DNA of 64,000 nucleotides from Spiroplasma attinicola (lineage in GTDB: Bacteria; Bacillota_I; Bacilli_A; Mycoplasmatales; VBWQ01): contig NZ_JAKQXY010000001.1 of the NCBI RefSeq assembly GCF_023509825.1, positions 496,001 to 560,000 on the forward strand, written 5' to 3'. The notes below the pieces were generated by a model, which saw only the letters and a list, made by a program, of their open reading frames with translations, had not been told where the DNA came from and searched no databases. Shown here one piece after another: positions 19,073 to 28,224 of this stretch. The translations under genes were made by a program, and so were the position numbers. How positions within the stretch are numbered: the stretch's first letter is position 1; the number at the start of each line of letters is the position of its first letter.

Positions 19073-21688
19073 ATGAAAAAATATTATGGTTATGTTGATA
19101 GTGTTAAAGCAGAATTTGGCGAACGAGTTTTTAGTAGTAGAAAAAGAGTAATTAAATTTATTGCGATTTGCTTTGTCCCTTTTTTATATGCTTTTGTTTG
19201 TATTTGAGCCTTTTGAAATCCAATTCCCAAAATTGGATCAGCACCAATGGCAATTATTAGTAATGATATGCCAATTGATACAATTGCTGGGGCGACTGTA
19301 ACTGGTGATTTTGCATTTGGAGAAGCTTATAGTTATTATACTGATGATAAAAATAATCAAACAATTATTGATGATAGCTTTAATTGAGATGCAACTCCTC
19401 CTAGTAATTTAGTTTTTGTGACAACAGCAAGTACAGAAATTCCTGTTGCTAATATGTTACTTCATAAAAAGATGTCATTAGTAGACAATCTAGTTAACGC
19501 TTGAAAATCAGGTAGTGTTGAAAATATTTCTTATAATAGCAGTAAAGATAAATTTAAGGTCAAAGTAAATGATAATATGACTTTAACAAATCTAAAATAT
19601 TTAACTGGTGATGAAGCAGCAGCAGTAGCAACAACAAATTCTGATGGTACTTGAAATGTTAAGGACCAAAAAAAATATTGAGTTCAAGCACAAATGCCAA
19701 AAAATTTATCAAAAGATTTTATTGGTTATCTTGATGCTACTTTACAAAATTTTAATCGGACAATAGGTGGTAGCAGTGTTACAGTACAAAAATCAGCAAG
19801 TGATTTTTTAACTGATTTAAAGCAAAACAATATTCAATTTTGATCAACTTATAAACATAATTTCTTATTTGGTCAATTTATGTATATTTTTAATGAGTTT
19901 AAAAGTAGTTTATTAGTTGATATGGGACCACAAGTGATAATGCAACTAGTTTCATTAATTATGCAAGATACACTTAACAACGCAAAAGCAGCAGTAGCAT
20001 TTACTGCTCCTGAAACTGTTGATGAAATTTTAACTGGGATTGCTGATCATGGTTCAACAACAACGCATTCAGCTAATTTTCAAGTTACAAAAGGTACTGA
20101 GTATGTTATTCGTAATCAAGAAATGCTAGCAGCAATTAAAGCGCAACACTCTACTTGAACTCTACCACCAATGAGTATTGAAGGAACAACAGGGACAAGT
20201 ATTACTAGTGATTGAGGAACTGATGGATTTTTAAGTCTCCTTGCGAAGTTATGAAATCTTTTAATGAATGGTTCATCCGGTGATTTGATTGCTTTAACTT
20301 TATCAGCACAATTAACGCAAAAAATTAATGATAGTTTGCCACCTAATTTGGGAACGATTACGATTGATGCTGCTGGTGTCAAGAAATTATTTTCTACCGC
20401 TGGTAATATTGCTGGTTTCTTAGAACAATCTGCTACTTTGATTCCAGAAACTGATGCTAACTTTGCTATTACTGCAACTGGAGCTTTTGCCGGAACACCT
20501 TTTAATATTAAAGATTATAAAAGTTTTATGGCGCTTGCAGCACCAATATTGCGTCAACAATTTGGTTTAGTTAGTATTTTATCTAGTACTAGTTCAACAA
20601 GTCCAGCAGATATAAGTGCTTATGTAATACCATTTGGTAGTACAAGTAAGCCACAAAAAGGAACATTTGTTTACAATTTAGAATCTGATTTTAATACTAT
20701 TATGTCATTAGTCTTTAATGACAGTAATAGTCAAAATAAGAGTGAACCTAGTACTTTAGCTGAAAATGGTTTTTTTCCTAATTTAGCAGGAATTGTCAAG
20801 ACAAATATTATTGGTAGTCAATATAATCCATATGGAATTGGTTTAGGGCAGTTCTTCTTATGTATTGGTATCTGAGTTGGTACCTTAATGCAAACCTTTA
20901 TTTATGATCGAGCAAAACGAGTTAAAAAAGCAACTCCATGGGCTTGATACTTATCAAAAACAACCTTAATGCTCGCTACGGCATGGATTCAAACAACAGT
21001 TTTAATGATTGCGATTTATGCTTTAGGTTGATCAGCAATTGGTGCTAGTTTCGGATTAATGTACTTATGAATGATGTTTACTGCAACCGTCTTTGTTTTT
21101 ATTCAACAAGCCTTGTGGTACAGTGTTCAAGATGAAACAATTGGTAAGTTTTTAGTTATTGTATTATTAATTATTAGCTTATCTTCGGGTTGAGGAACTT
21201 TCCCTACCTTTATGCAATCACCATTCTTTAATGTTTTAAGTTATATTACGCCATATACCTATTCAATTCATGGTCAAGGTGCAATTATTTATAGCATTGC
21301 TACAGGTAATGGTACAAGTGCTGATAGTTTATATATTATGCAACAATTTGGTTTTTTAATTATTTGAATTGCTTTATTCTTAGGTTTTGGAATGCTTGCT
21401 GCTTATCGCAGAAATCGTGATATGCTTTATGGAACTCATCGTAGCAAAAGGTTAGCAGAAATTTTATTAGAACAAGAAATGAATCAGTATGTTGATCATA
21501 AAACAAAAAAAGTAAAGTGAAATAAATTGCCAAAAGAAGAAATGGCAGATATTCGTAAAAAAGTTAAACATCGTTATCCTGAAGAAGGACAGTTTCAATG
21601 ATATAAAAGATGAAAAGCAAAAAATCATCCAGAAAAACCATTAACTGCTTCTGAAAGTGATGATGAAACAATGGCTAGAAGTGATTAA
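19073..21688 (+). CDS. YhgE/Pip-like large membrane protein
   Basis: 871-aa membrane protein. A single N-terminal segment around residues 27-48 (FIAICFVPFLYAFVCIWAFW) is followed by NP, the pattern seen at the start of YhgE/Pip (phage infection protein) family members and related ABC-2 type exporters. Residues about 50-590 form a long extracellular region rich in Thr, Ser and Asn. About five to six hydrophobic segments follow (residues 595-790), then a basic cytoplasmic tail of about 90 aa ending DDETMARSD. Many UGA Trp codons break it under the standard code. It is monocistronic, between two terminators, and separates rplQ from the ECF genes that often follow it. The substrate cannot be told from sequence; family membership is inferred from architecture. 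Confidence 0.7.
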
Positions 21689-21700
21689 TAAATTAATTTA

Positions 21701-21728
21701 ATGGTGCTAAATTTAGTACCATTTTTTA
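21701..21728 (+). terminator. Terminator after the YhgE-like gene
   Basis: ATGGTGCTAAA pairs with TTTAGTACCAT (one G-T pair), followed by six T residues. Confidence 0.8.
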
Positions 21729-21745
21729 TTTATTTTAAAGGATAA

Positions 21746-21808
21746 AAAAGCCCAACAGCTAGGGTTGGGAATGCGAAGGCTTACTCCTTCTTGAATAATT
21801 TAATTATA
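21746..21808 (-). ncRNA. Small repeated RNA cassette, copy 1 (candidate)
   Basis: Read on the minus strand: TATAAT (21803-21808), 10 bases, AAGAAGGAG, a hairpin GAAGG-AGTAAG-CCTTC-like (with GCGA variation), then a CCCAAC...GTTGGG stem followed by CTTTTTT, a typical terminator. The predicted transcript is about 50 nt and holds no ORF. The same order of parts recurs in three further copies. Could instead be a repeated minus-strand terminator with chance -10 boxes. Confidence 0.5.
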
Positions 21809-21944
21809 TCTTAAAAATATTATTTTTATCTTAATTTTTAATTTTCTTTATTATCAATCAAGAATTGGGAGTATACTTAACTATAAGTAGGTATTAAGAT
21901 AAAAGAGATTAGGGACAAATAAAATAATTGATAAAAAGGTATAA

Positions 21945-22007
21945 AAAAGCCCAACAGCTAGGGTTGGGAATCGGAAGGCTTACTCCTTCTTGAATAATAA
22001 TATTATA
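21945..22007 (-). ncRNA. Small repeated RNA cassette, copy 2 (candidate)
   Basis: Nearly identical to copy 1. The minus strand reads TGC-TATAAT (extended -10, 22002-22007), 10 bases, AAGAAGGAGTAAGCCTTCC, then CCCAACCCTAGCTGTTGGG and CTTTTTT. It lies 199 bp after copy 1 and 90 bp upstream of the first MazF/PemK-like gene, pointing away from it. Confidence 0.55.
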
Positions 22008-22096
22008 GCATTACTTTTAATAATATCTATTAAAATAATAAAATTTTTAAAAATATTTTTAATAAATTCTTAATTAAGAAATGGGGTAATTAATTT

Positions 22097-22684
22097 ATGA
22101 AAAATATTGTAAAATTTAAATGATATTGAAAAAAGTTTCGAAAAGGTTGTGGAATTAAAGTTGGATTAAAAGGTGATTTTGATAAAAATGGTCAACAAAA
22201 GTATCGGCCAGGAATTATTACTAAAGTTTATCCAACTCATGTTAAAGTTCAATTAATGAGTAGTCAAGCAAGTGAATATGATGCTTTTTCAATTAAGATT
22301 AATAATAAGATTCAATATATTAGACCAATTTATTTTCGAACAGTTGATATTAATGATGTAAAGTTTATGTGAAAAGATGAAAAAGGTGAGATTATTGAAA
22401 TTGATAAAAAGAGTGATTTTTTTAAAAAAGTTAGAACTATGGAGTATCAAGAATCACTTGAACAAGATGAAGGAGATCTAGATATGAAAGATGAAATGAT
22501 TAAAAATCAATCATTAGAAATTAAACAATTAAAAGATGATAAAAAGATAGAACGAAAAATAATTGAAAAATTAACTTTAGAAATTAAACAATTGAAAAGT
22601 AATCAAATTATTTTAGAAAATGAAAATGAAATCATTAAAAATCAACTAAAAGAACAAAATTTATCAGAATATGAAAATGAATAA
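22097..22684 (+). CDS. MazF/PemK-like protein with C-terminal coiled coil, paralogue A
   Basis: 195 aa, not firmly recognised. Residues 12-115 follow the layout of MazF/PemK-fold proteins: basic start KKFRKGCGIKVGLKG, then YRPGIITKVYPTHVKVQLM, then KIQYIRPIYFRTVDINDV. Residues 130-195 are a charged coiled coil with heptad-like repeats (LEIKQLKDDKK, LEIKQLKSNQ). Two to four UGA Trp codons confirm the code. Paralogue B, 125 bp downstream, shares the first about 125 residues but lacks the coiled coil. If it is a MazF-type ribonuclease, no classical antitoxin gene is beside it. Fold assignment is inference from residue pattern. Confidence 0.6.
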
Positions 22685-22713
22685 ATATAGTTATAAAAAT
22701 AAATTGACATTTA

Positions 22714-22757
22714 AGGTTGGACGTTTGAAATTTTGCTCCTTCTTAAAGAATATTATA
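22714..22757 (-). ncRNA. Degenerate copy of the small RNA cassette
   Basis: The minus strand keeps TATAAT (22752-22757), a 7-base gap and AAGAAGGAGCAA, but the downstream part (TCCAACCTTAAATG) has lost the closing stem and T tract. It lies between the two MazF/PemK-like genes. Confidence 0.4.
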
Positions 22758-22809
22758 GTAAGAATATTTTAATGTTAAAAAATAATTAAAGAAAGAAAGG
22801 TAAATTATT

Positions 22810-23187
22810 ATGAATAATATTGAAAATCCAAAATGAGATTTAAAAAAAATGCGAAAAGGGCGAGGGATTTGAGTAGCATTAAAAGATAATCTTGATGAAA
22901 ATGGTAAGCAAAGATTTCAACCAGCAATTATTATTAAAGTTTATCCAAATCATCATCTTCTAGTTCAAATAATGACTACAATTTCAAATAAATCTGATTA
23001 TTTTTCAATTAAGATTAATAATAAAATTCAATATGTTAGACCGATTTATGAACGAACAGTTGACGAAACTGAAATTATCAATGTTTGAAAAGATGTTAAC
23101 GGTAAAGTAATTAAACTTGATAAAAAAAGTAGATTTTTTCGTAAAGTTGCTATGATGAAATATCAAGAAGCTCTTAAAGATGACTAG
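22810..23187 (+). CDS. MazF/PemK-like protein, paralogue B
   Basis: 125 aa. It shares with paralogue A the blocks RKGRGIWVALKDN, FQPAIIIKVYPNH, FSIKINNKIQYVRPIYERTVD and a closing KYQEALKDD. It ends where A continues into its coiled coil. AGAAAGG at 22792-22798 is a good ribosome binding site. Like A, the pattern of a glycine-rich first strand followed by RP/QP-a-i-i-k-v resembles MazF/PemK toxins, but the catalytic residues cannot be fixed without alignment. A cassette copy follows 30 bp after the stop. Confidence 0.6.
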
Positions 23188-23217
23188 TTTAGATATGAAA
23201 TATCAAAATTAGCCATA

Positions 23218-23280
23218 AAAAACCCCAACAGCTAAGGTTGGGAATGGGAAGGCTTGCTCCTTCTTAATAAAAATATTCTA
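23218..23280 (-). ncRNA. Small repeated RNA cassette, copy 3 (candidate)
   Basis: The minus strand reads TGC-TAGAAT (23275-23280), 9 bases, AAGAAGGAGCAAGCCTTCCC, then CCCAACCTTAGCTGTTGGGG and TTTTTT. It also would terminate minus-strand transcription; from the plus side it ends the MazF/PemK-like unit only weakly. Confidence 0.55.
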
Positions 23281-23430
23281 GCATGTTCATTTTGAAAAGT
23301 CTATTTAAAATAAGAAAAAAATATAATGTTACTTATTTATTTTTTAAGAAATGATATGAAAATATCATTTTTTGTTTTATTTATTGAATTACTTATTTAT
23401 AAAAAATATAAATTAATATTAAATAAATTA

Positions 23431-23439
23431 TGTTATAAT
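23431..23439 (+). promoter_or_regulatory. Candidate extended -10 promoter of the ECF operon
   Basis: TG-T-TATAAT sits 58 bp before ecfA1 in an otherwise featureless AT-rich gap (23281-23497). No clear -35. Confidence 0.5.
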
Positions 23440-23497
23440 TTTATATGCACTAAGTGTATCAATGTAGATTTAGTCTTTTATGGAGATGAAATAATTT

Positions 23498-24340
23498 ATG
23501 TCACAAAATAATATTTCCTTAAAATTAAATAATGTTAGTTATCGTTATAAACCTGATTATCCAAATGCAATTGATGATGTTTCGTTTAGTATTAATCAAG
23601 GTGAGTATGTCACAATTATTGGCCATAATGGTTCTGGTAAATCAACTTTATCAAAAATCATTATGGGTGTTTTACATAACCAAAAAGGTGATATTGAAAT
23701 TTTTGATCAAAAAGTAACTAATAAAAATATTAAAAAAATTCGTAAACATTTAGGAATTGTTTTTCAAAATCCTGATAATCAATTTATTGGTGCAACTGTT
23801 CGTGATGATATTGCTTTTGGATTAGAAAATCATTTAGTAGATCCGAAAAAAATGCCAGCAATTGTTGAAAAAGCAGCTCGAACTGTTGGTATGGAAAAAT
23901 ATTTAGATCACGAACCATTATGATTATCTGGTGGTCAAAAACAAAGAGTGGCAATTGCTTCAGTTTTAGCATTACAACCAGATATTATTATTTTTGATGA
24001 AGCAACTAGTATGTTAGATCCAAAAGGTAAAAGTGAAGTTAAAGAAATTATTTTGCAATTAAAAGCAGAAAGAAAAAAAACAATTATTTCAATTACGCAT
24101 GATATGGATGAAATTTTAAATGCTGATAAAGTAATTGTTATGAATCGTGGTAAACTTGTTCGTTTTGATACACCAGATGAAATTTTAAAAGATTGAGAAT
24201 ATTTACAAAGTATTCGTTTAGATATTCCTTTTGTTTTGAAACTTGTTTTAGGGTTACAAGAACGAGGAGTTAAAGTTGCAAAAACTTTAGATGAAAAGGA
24301 GTTAATAGCAAACTTATGCCGATTAAATTCAAAGAAGTAA
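23498..24340 (+). CDS. ecfA1: ECF transporter ATPase EcfA1
   Basis: First ATPase of the energy-coupling-factor module that powers vitamin uptake by interchangeable S components. It has 280 aa. Walker [10 protein letters not shown] (residues 45-53), Q-loop [14 protein letters not shown] typical of EcfA, signature LSGGQKQR, Walker [14 protein letters not shown] and the switch His (SITHDMDE) are all present. The frame passes two UGA Trp codons (23921-23923, 24194-24196). Its 3' end overlaps ecfA2 by 25 bp. Also called cbiO1. Confidence 0.95.
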
Positions 24341-25221
24341 GTTATATTTACTCACCAAAAACTCCATATCAATATCAAGCTTTAACAGACATTACTCTTA
24401 CTCTTCCTGATCAAAAAATTATTGCGATTATTGGTGAAACTGGTAGCGGTAAATCAACTTTGGTTCAACATATTAATGGATTACTAATTCCGACAAAGGG
24501 TGAAGTTCTGATTGATGATTTTTTAATTAAAGCTAAAAAGAAAAAAATTAAAAATATTAAAGGAATTCGTAAACAAGTTGGATTAGTTTTTCAATTTCCT
24601 GAGTATCAATTATTTGAAGAAACAATTGAAAAAGATATTATGTTTGGTCCTGTTAATTTTGGTGAAAAAAAGGCTAAAGCAAAAGAAATTGCGAAAAAAT
24701 ATCTTAAAATGGTTGGATTGGATGAAAGTTATTTAAATCGTTCACCTTTTGATTTGTCTGGTGGTCAGAAAAGAAGAGTAGCAATAGCTGGAATTTTGGC
24801 TTTAGAAGGGAAAACTTTAATTCTTGATGAACCAACAGCTGGTTTAGATCCCGATGGTGAAAAAGAATTATTAAAATTATTTGCTAGTTTAAATCTAAAC
24901 GAAAATAAAACAATTATTTTAGTAACTCATAATATGAACCATGTGTTAGAAATTGCTGATGAAGTCGTAGTACTTCATGAAACTAAGATTCTTACTCAAG
25001 GCGATCCAGTCTCAATCTTTAAAAATCAAGGATTAATTGCCAGAACTGGAATTGAGCCACCAAAGATTTATGATTTTATTTATCATTTAACAGCTGCAGG
25101 CTTTGATACAAGTAAAATTAATGCTCGTAGTACGGAAGAATTAATTGATCAATTAGCAACAATTTTAAAAAATAGTGAAATAAAGAAAAAAGAAAACAGA
25201 GAAGATAAAAATGAAAGTTAG
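24316..25221 (+). CDS. ecfA2: ECF transporter ATPase EcfA2
   Basis: Second ATPase of the module, 301 aa. Walker A GETGSGKST, Q-loop VFQFPEYQLFEETI (the EcfA2 form), signature LSGGQKRR, Walker B TLILDEPTAGLDP and VTHNMNH are present. The C-terminal about 40 residues are Lys/Glu-rich. The ATG lies inside ecfA1, with AAGGAG about 14 bases upstream, so coupling probably helps initiation. It overlaps ecfT by 11 bp. Confidence 0.95.
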   Translation: MPIKFKEVSYIYSPKTPYQYQALTDITLTLPDQKIIAIIGETGSGKSTLVQHINGLLIPTKGEVLIDDFLIKAKKKKIKNIKGIRKQVGLVFQFPEYQLFEETIEKDIMFGPVNFGEKKAKAKEIAKKYLKMVGLDESYLNRSPFDLSGGQKRRVAIAGILALEGKTLILDEPTAGLDPDGEKELLKLFASLNLNENKTIILVTHNMNHVLEIADEVVVLHETKILTQGDPVSIFKNQGLIARTGIEPPKIYDFIYHLTAAGFDTSKINARSTEELIDQLATILKNSEIKKKENREDKNES

Positions 25222-26077
25222 TTTTGGTCGATACTTACCATTAAATTCAATTATTCATAAAGTTGATCCTCGCATTAAATTGGTAGTTTTAATTTCTTTA
25301 ATTGTTTCAATTTTCTTTAATACTGGTTTTACAGGTTATTGTTTTATTGCTGTTTTTATCTTAATCCTTTTTTTTAGTGCTAAATTACCAGCTTCTTTAT
25401 TAGGTCGATTGTTGGTACCAATGTTATTCATTGTCGTCATTTTATTTATTCTTAATTGTTTTATTATTAAAGCAGATCAAAGTGATTCAGAAGCAATTAA
25501 GAAAATTGGTCAACTTTGACACTGAAAGTTTCTTACTGTTTCTTTTAAAGGAATTTACAGTAGTATTTATATTGGAATTCGAATTTATTTAATGATTATT
25601 ACGACAACAATTTTAACAACAACGACGCAACCATTAGATTTAACTTTAGCATTGGAAGATTTAATGATGCCCTTAAAATTAATTAAATTTCCAGTTCATA
25701 TTATTTCAATGATTATTTCTATTGCTTTACGATCAATTCCAACTTTATTTGATGAAGCAGGTAGAATTTTGAAAGCACAAGCTTCAAGAGGAGTTGATTT
25801 GAAAAATGGTCATTTTCGAGAAAAAATTAAGGCTTTGGTATCATTAATTATTCCTTTATTAGTTTCTGCCTTTCAAAAAGCCGAAGATTTAGCTTATGCG
25901 ATGGATTCTCGTGGTTATGACCCTCAAGGAAAAAGAACAAGATTTCGTCAATTTAAAATTAATTATAAAGATATTTTATTTTTTATTTTAGGTGTTGGTC
26001 TTTTAGCTTTTATTATTACTTATCATAAAATTCCATCATTTATGCCTGCGATTCCAATTGATCATTATGTTTTATAG
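25211..26077 (+). CDS. ecfT: ECF transporter transmembrane protein EcfT
   Basis: Membrane scaffold that links the two ATPases to substrate-binding S components. It has 288 aa, with DPRIKLVVLISLIVSIF near the start, about five to six hydrophobic segments, and the two coupling-helix motifs AxxRG-like: QASRGVD (about residue 195) and DSRGYDPQGKRTR (about 232), which contact the ATPases. Two UGA Trp codons occur around 25518-25524. truA begins 8 bp after the stop. Confidence 0.94.
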
Positions 26078-26085
26078 GAGTTAAA

Positions 26086-26877
26086 ATGTCTAATAAAAAG
26101 CAACAAGTCAAACAAGCAAATAATCAGCAAAAAGCAACAACATATTGTGTTTGAGTTACTTATGATGGCAGTAGTTTCTTTGGTTGAGCAAAGCAAGATA
26201 ATTTAAGAACAATTGAGGGCGTAATTACTAAAACTTTATCAAGAACTTTTAATCAAGATATTACAATTCATGGTACTAGTAGAACTGATAAAGGTGTTCA
26301 TGCTTATGATCAAGTATTTACTTTTTCGTTACCATTTATGATTGAAGTTGAAAAGTTAAAAATAATATTAGATCAACATTTTAAAGGTGCGATTAAAATT
26401 AAAAAAGTTAAAATCGTAGCTAATGATTATAATTTACGCGATCATGTTAAAAATAAAGAATATCGTTATTATATTAATTGTGATAATTTTGATCCTTTTA
26501 AAATTAATTATCAGTATCAATATAGTCAAAAATTATCAACTTGAAAGTTAAAAAAAGTTGCTAAGTTATTTATTGGTGAACATTATTTTTATAATTTTAG
26601 TGGTTTAAAACCAACTGATAAAAATGATCCAATGCGAACAATTAAAAAAATTAAAATTTATCGAAAAAAGAAAACTGTAATTATTGCGATTAAAGCTAAA
26701 GGTTTTGTTCGTTATCAAGTACGATATTTAGTGGCAGCAATGTTAGATTATCATCATGATAAAATTACTTTATCAGAGATTAATGATTATTTATCACCAA
26801 AACAAACAGAAAAATATCGTTATCCAAAAGCACTTGCTTCAGGATTATACTTGTATAAAACAGTTCTTAATAGTTAA
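26086..26877 (+). CDS. truA: tRNA pseudouridine(38-40) synthase TruA
   Basis: Isomerises uridines 38-40 in the tRNA anticodon arm. It has 263 aa; the catalytic Asp is in SRTDKGVHAYDQ (about residue 68), the start YCVWVTYDGSSFFGW matches the family, and FVRYQVRYLVAAML is the conserved C-terminal motif (normally FLxxMVR). A hydrophilic N-terminal 17 residues (Lys/Gln/Asn-rich) is extra. ecfT-truA linkage is common in Firmicutes and Mollicutes. Confidence 0.94.
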
Positions 26878-26885
26878 TTTATAAC

Positions 26886-27137
26886 TAAAAAAGTAAAAAT
26901 TGCTAATTCTAATAGCTATGTATCAAATGCATTCATATTTTATATAAATAATCTTGATAATCAAATAAACAATATCACAGCAGTTGTTAATAATTTAAAT
27001 ATTAAAGAAAATGATTATATGAATCAAAAAATAATATTTAATAGTAAACTAAATGAACTATCAAATAATCAAAAATTTACCGAAACATTTAAATCTAATC
27101 TGAAATAATTATGATGATATTTTTAAAAATAAGGAGT
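26886..27137 (+). pseudogene. 3' remnant of an E-family gene (E0)
   Basis: No start or full frame. Translating from about 26886 gives KVKIANSNSYVSNAF..., INNLDNQINNITAVVNNLN and KENDYMNQKIIFNSKLNEL, which matches the C-terminal third of the E gene at 28225-29928. The end (WNNYDDIF-KNK) is in another frame, so there is a frameshift as well as loss of the 5' two thirds. It marks the left end of the D/E array, directly after truA. Confidence 0.8.
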
Positions 27138-27141
27138 ATTA

Positions 27142-28161
27142 ATGATGGATGATATAAAAAAAGAAATTAAAATAATTCAAATAAATCCAAAATTAAGATT
27201 ATTTTTATTTATTATTTTTAATTGATTAGCATTCTTTTTACCAATTGCAATTATTATTTGCTTAATATTAATCCCATATTTAAATAAAAACTCTTATATA
27301 TTTATTATTTTTATAATAAGTATATTTTTTTATGCAATATTTTATCACTTTAACTTTATAAAATATGGAATTAAATATCTACCAAAAGATTTATGCGAAC
27401 ATTATGTTAAAAAAAACACAAATCAGATTAAAAAAATCAACAATTTTGAAATTAATAGCATTAATAACTTATTTAATATAACACCAATTTGTACTGAAAT
27501 ATATTTCAAACAAAAGCAAAAATTTATTGAATTATCATGACTTGAAGAAAGCAATAATCGTTTAGTTGTTAACGGAAAAATTAATGATTTATATTTTTCT
27601 TGAGGAATAGTTACTAAAATGAAAAAAAATAATTTTAATTTTTTTTTATTAGCTATCCTTTATTTTAATCCAATTATTGGAATTTTTATTGGCTTAATAC
27701 CAAATATACTTAACACAAAAATTTCTTTTGTACCAGCATCATTATTATGAAGACCAAAGATTAAGAAATATAGAAAATTAGGTGGTTTGGATTTATTTCC
27801 TTATAATGTTGCAAAATTAAATTCAGAAAACTACTTGATTTTTGCTGCTAAACTGCAAAAACAAAATGATTCATTCACCTTAATTCCTACTGATAACCAA
27901 TATCAATGACCAACAAAAATTTCTGAAACACAAAAACGAGAACTACAAGATTTAATTAAAGAAATGTCATATTTACCAAGTATTTATATTAATCAAGATA
28001 ATATTTCAATTATGATGAAAAAATATCATTACAATGACAAAGATAATAATGAATTACAAACATGAGAACTTTTAAAACAAGAAAATTCTAATAATGAGAT
28101 TCAGTTTAATTACCTAAATAATGCTATTAAAATCTATCATATTTTTAATGAAACTATTTAA
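27142..28161 (+). CDS. D-family membrane protein, copy 1
   Basis: 339 aa, function unknown. Two adjacent N-terminal hydrophobic segments (about residues 20-45 and 55-80), the block FNITPICTEIYF, then NNRLVVNGKIND and a third hydrophobic segment near residues 165-190 (FLLAILYFNPIIGIFIGLIP). The C-terminal soluble half holds SENYLIFAAKL and ends NNAIKIYHIFNETI. The layout (paired helices, then a soluble domain) recalls DUF3137-type proteins, which is only a guess. Start ATG 27142 follows AAGGAG by 5 bases. About ten UGA Trp codons hide it under the standard code. Three paralogues follow. Confidence 0.8.
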
Positions 28162-28224
28162 TTAAATTTTAAGATTAAAGTAATTAGTGCTAAAATTTAT
28201 GTAATAGGTCGGGGGAAAATTAGA

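Noticed and set aside
21746-23280. CRISPR array or tandem repeat explanation for the repeated elements
   Set aside because: Only three or four copies, spaced 130 to 1200 bp apart, with genes between and no equal spacers or cas genes.
23326-23511. 61-codon plus-strand frame before ecfA1
   Set aside because: Overlaps the ecfA1 start and the promoter, has no ribosome binding site and is low-complexity Leu/Ile/Lys/Tyr.
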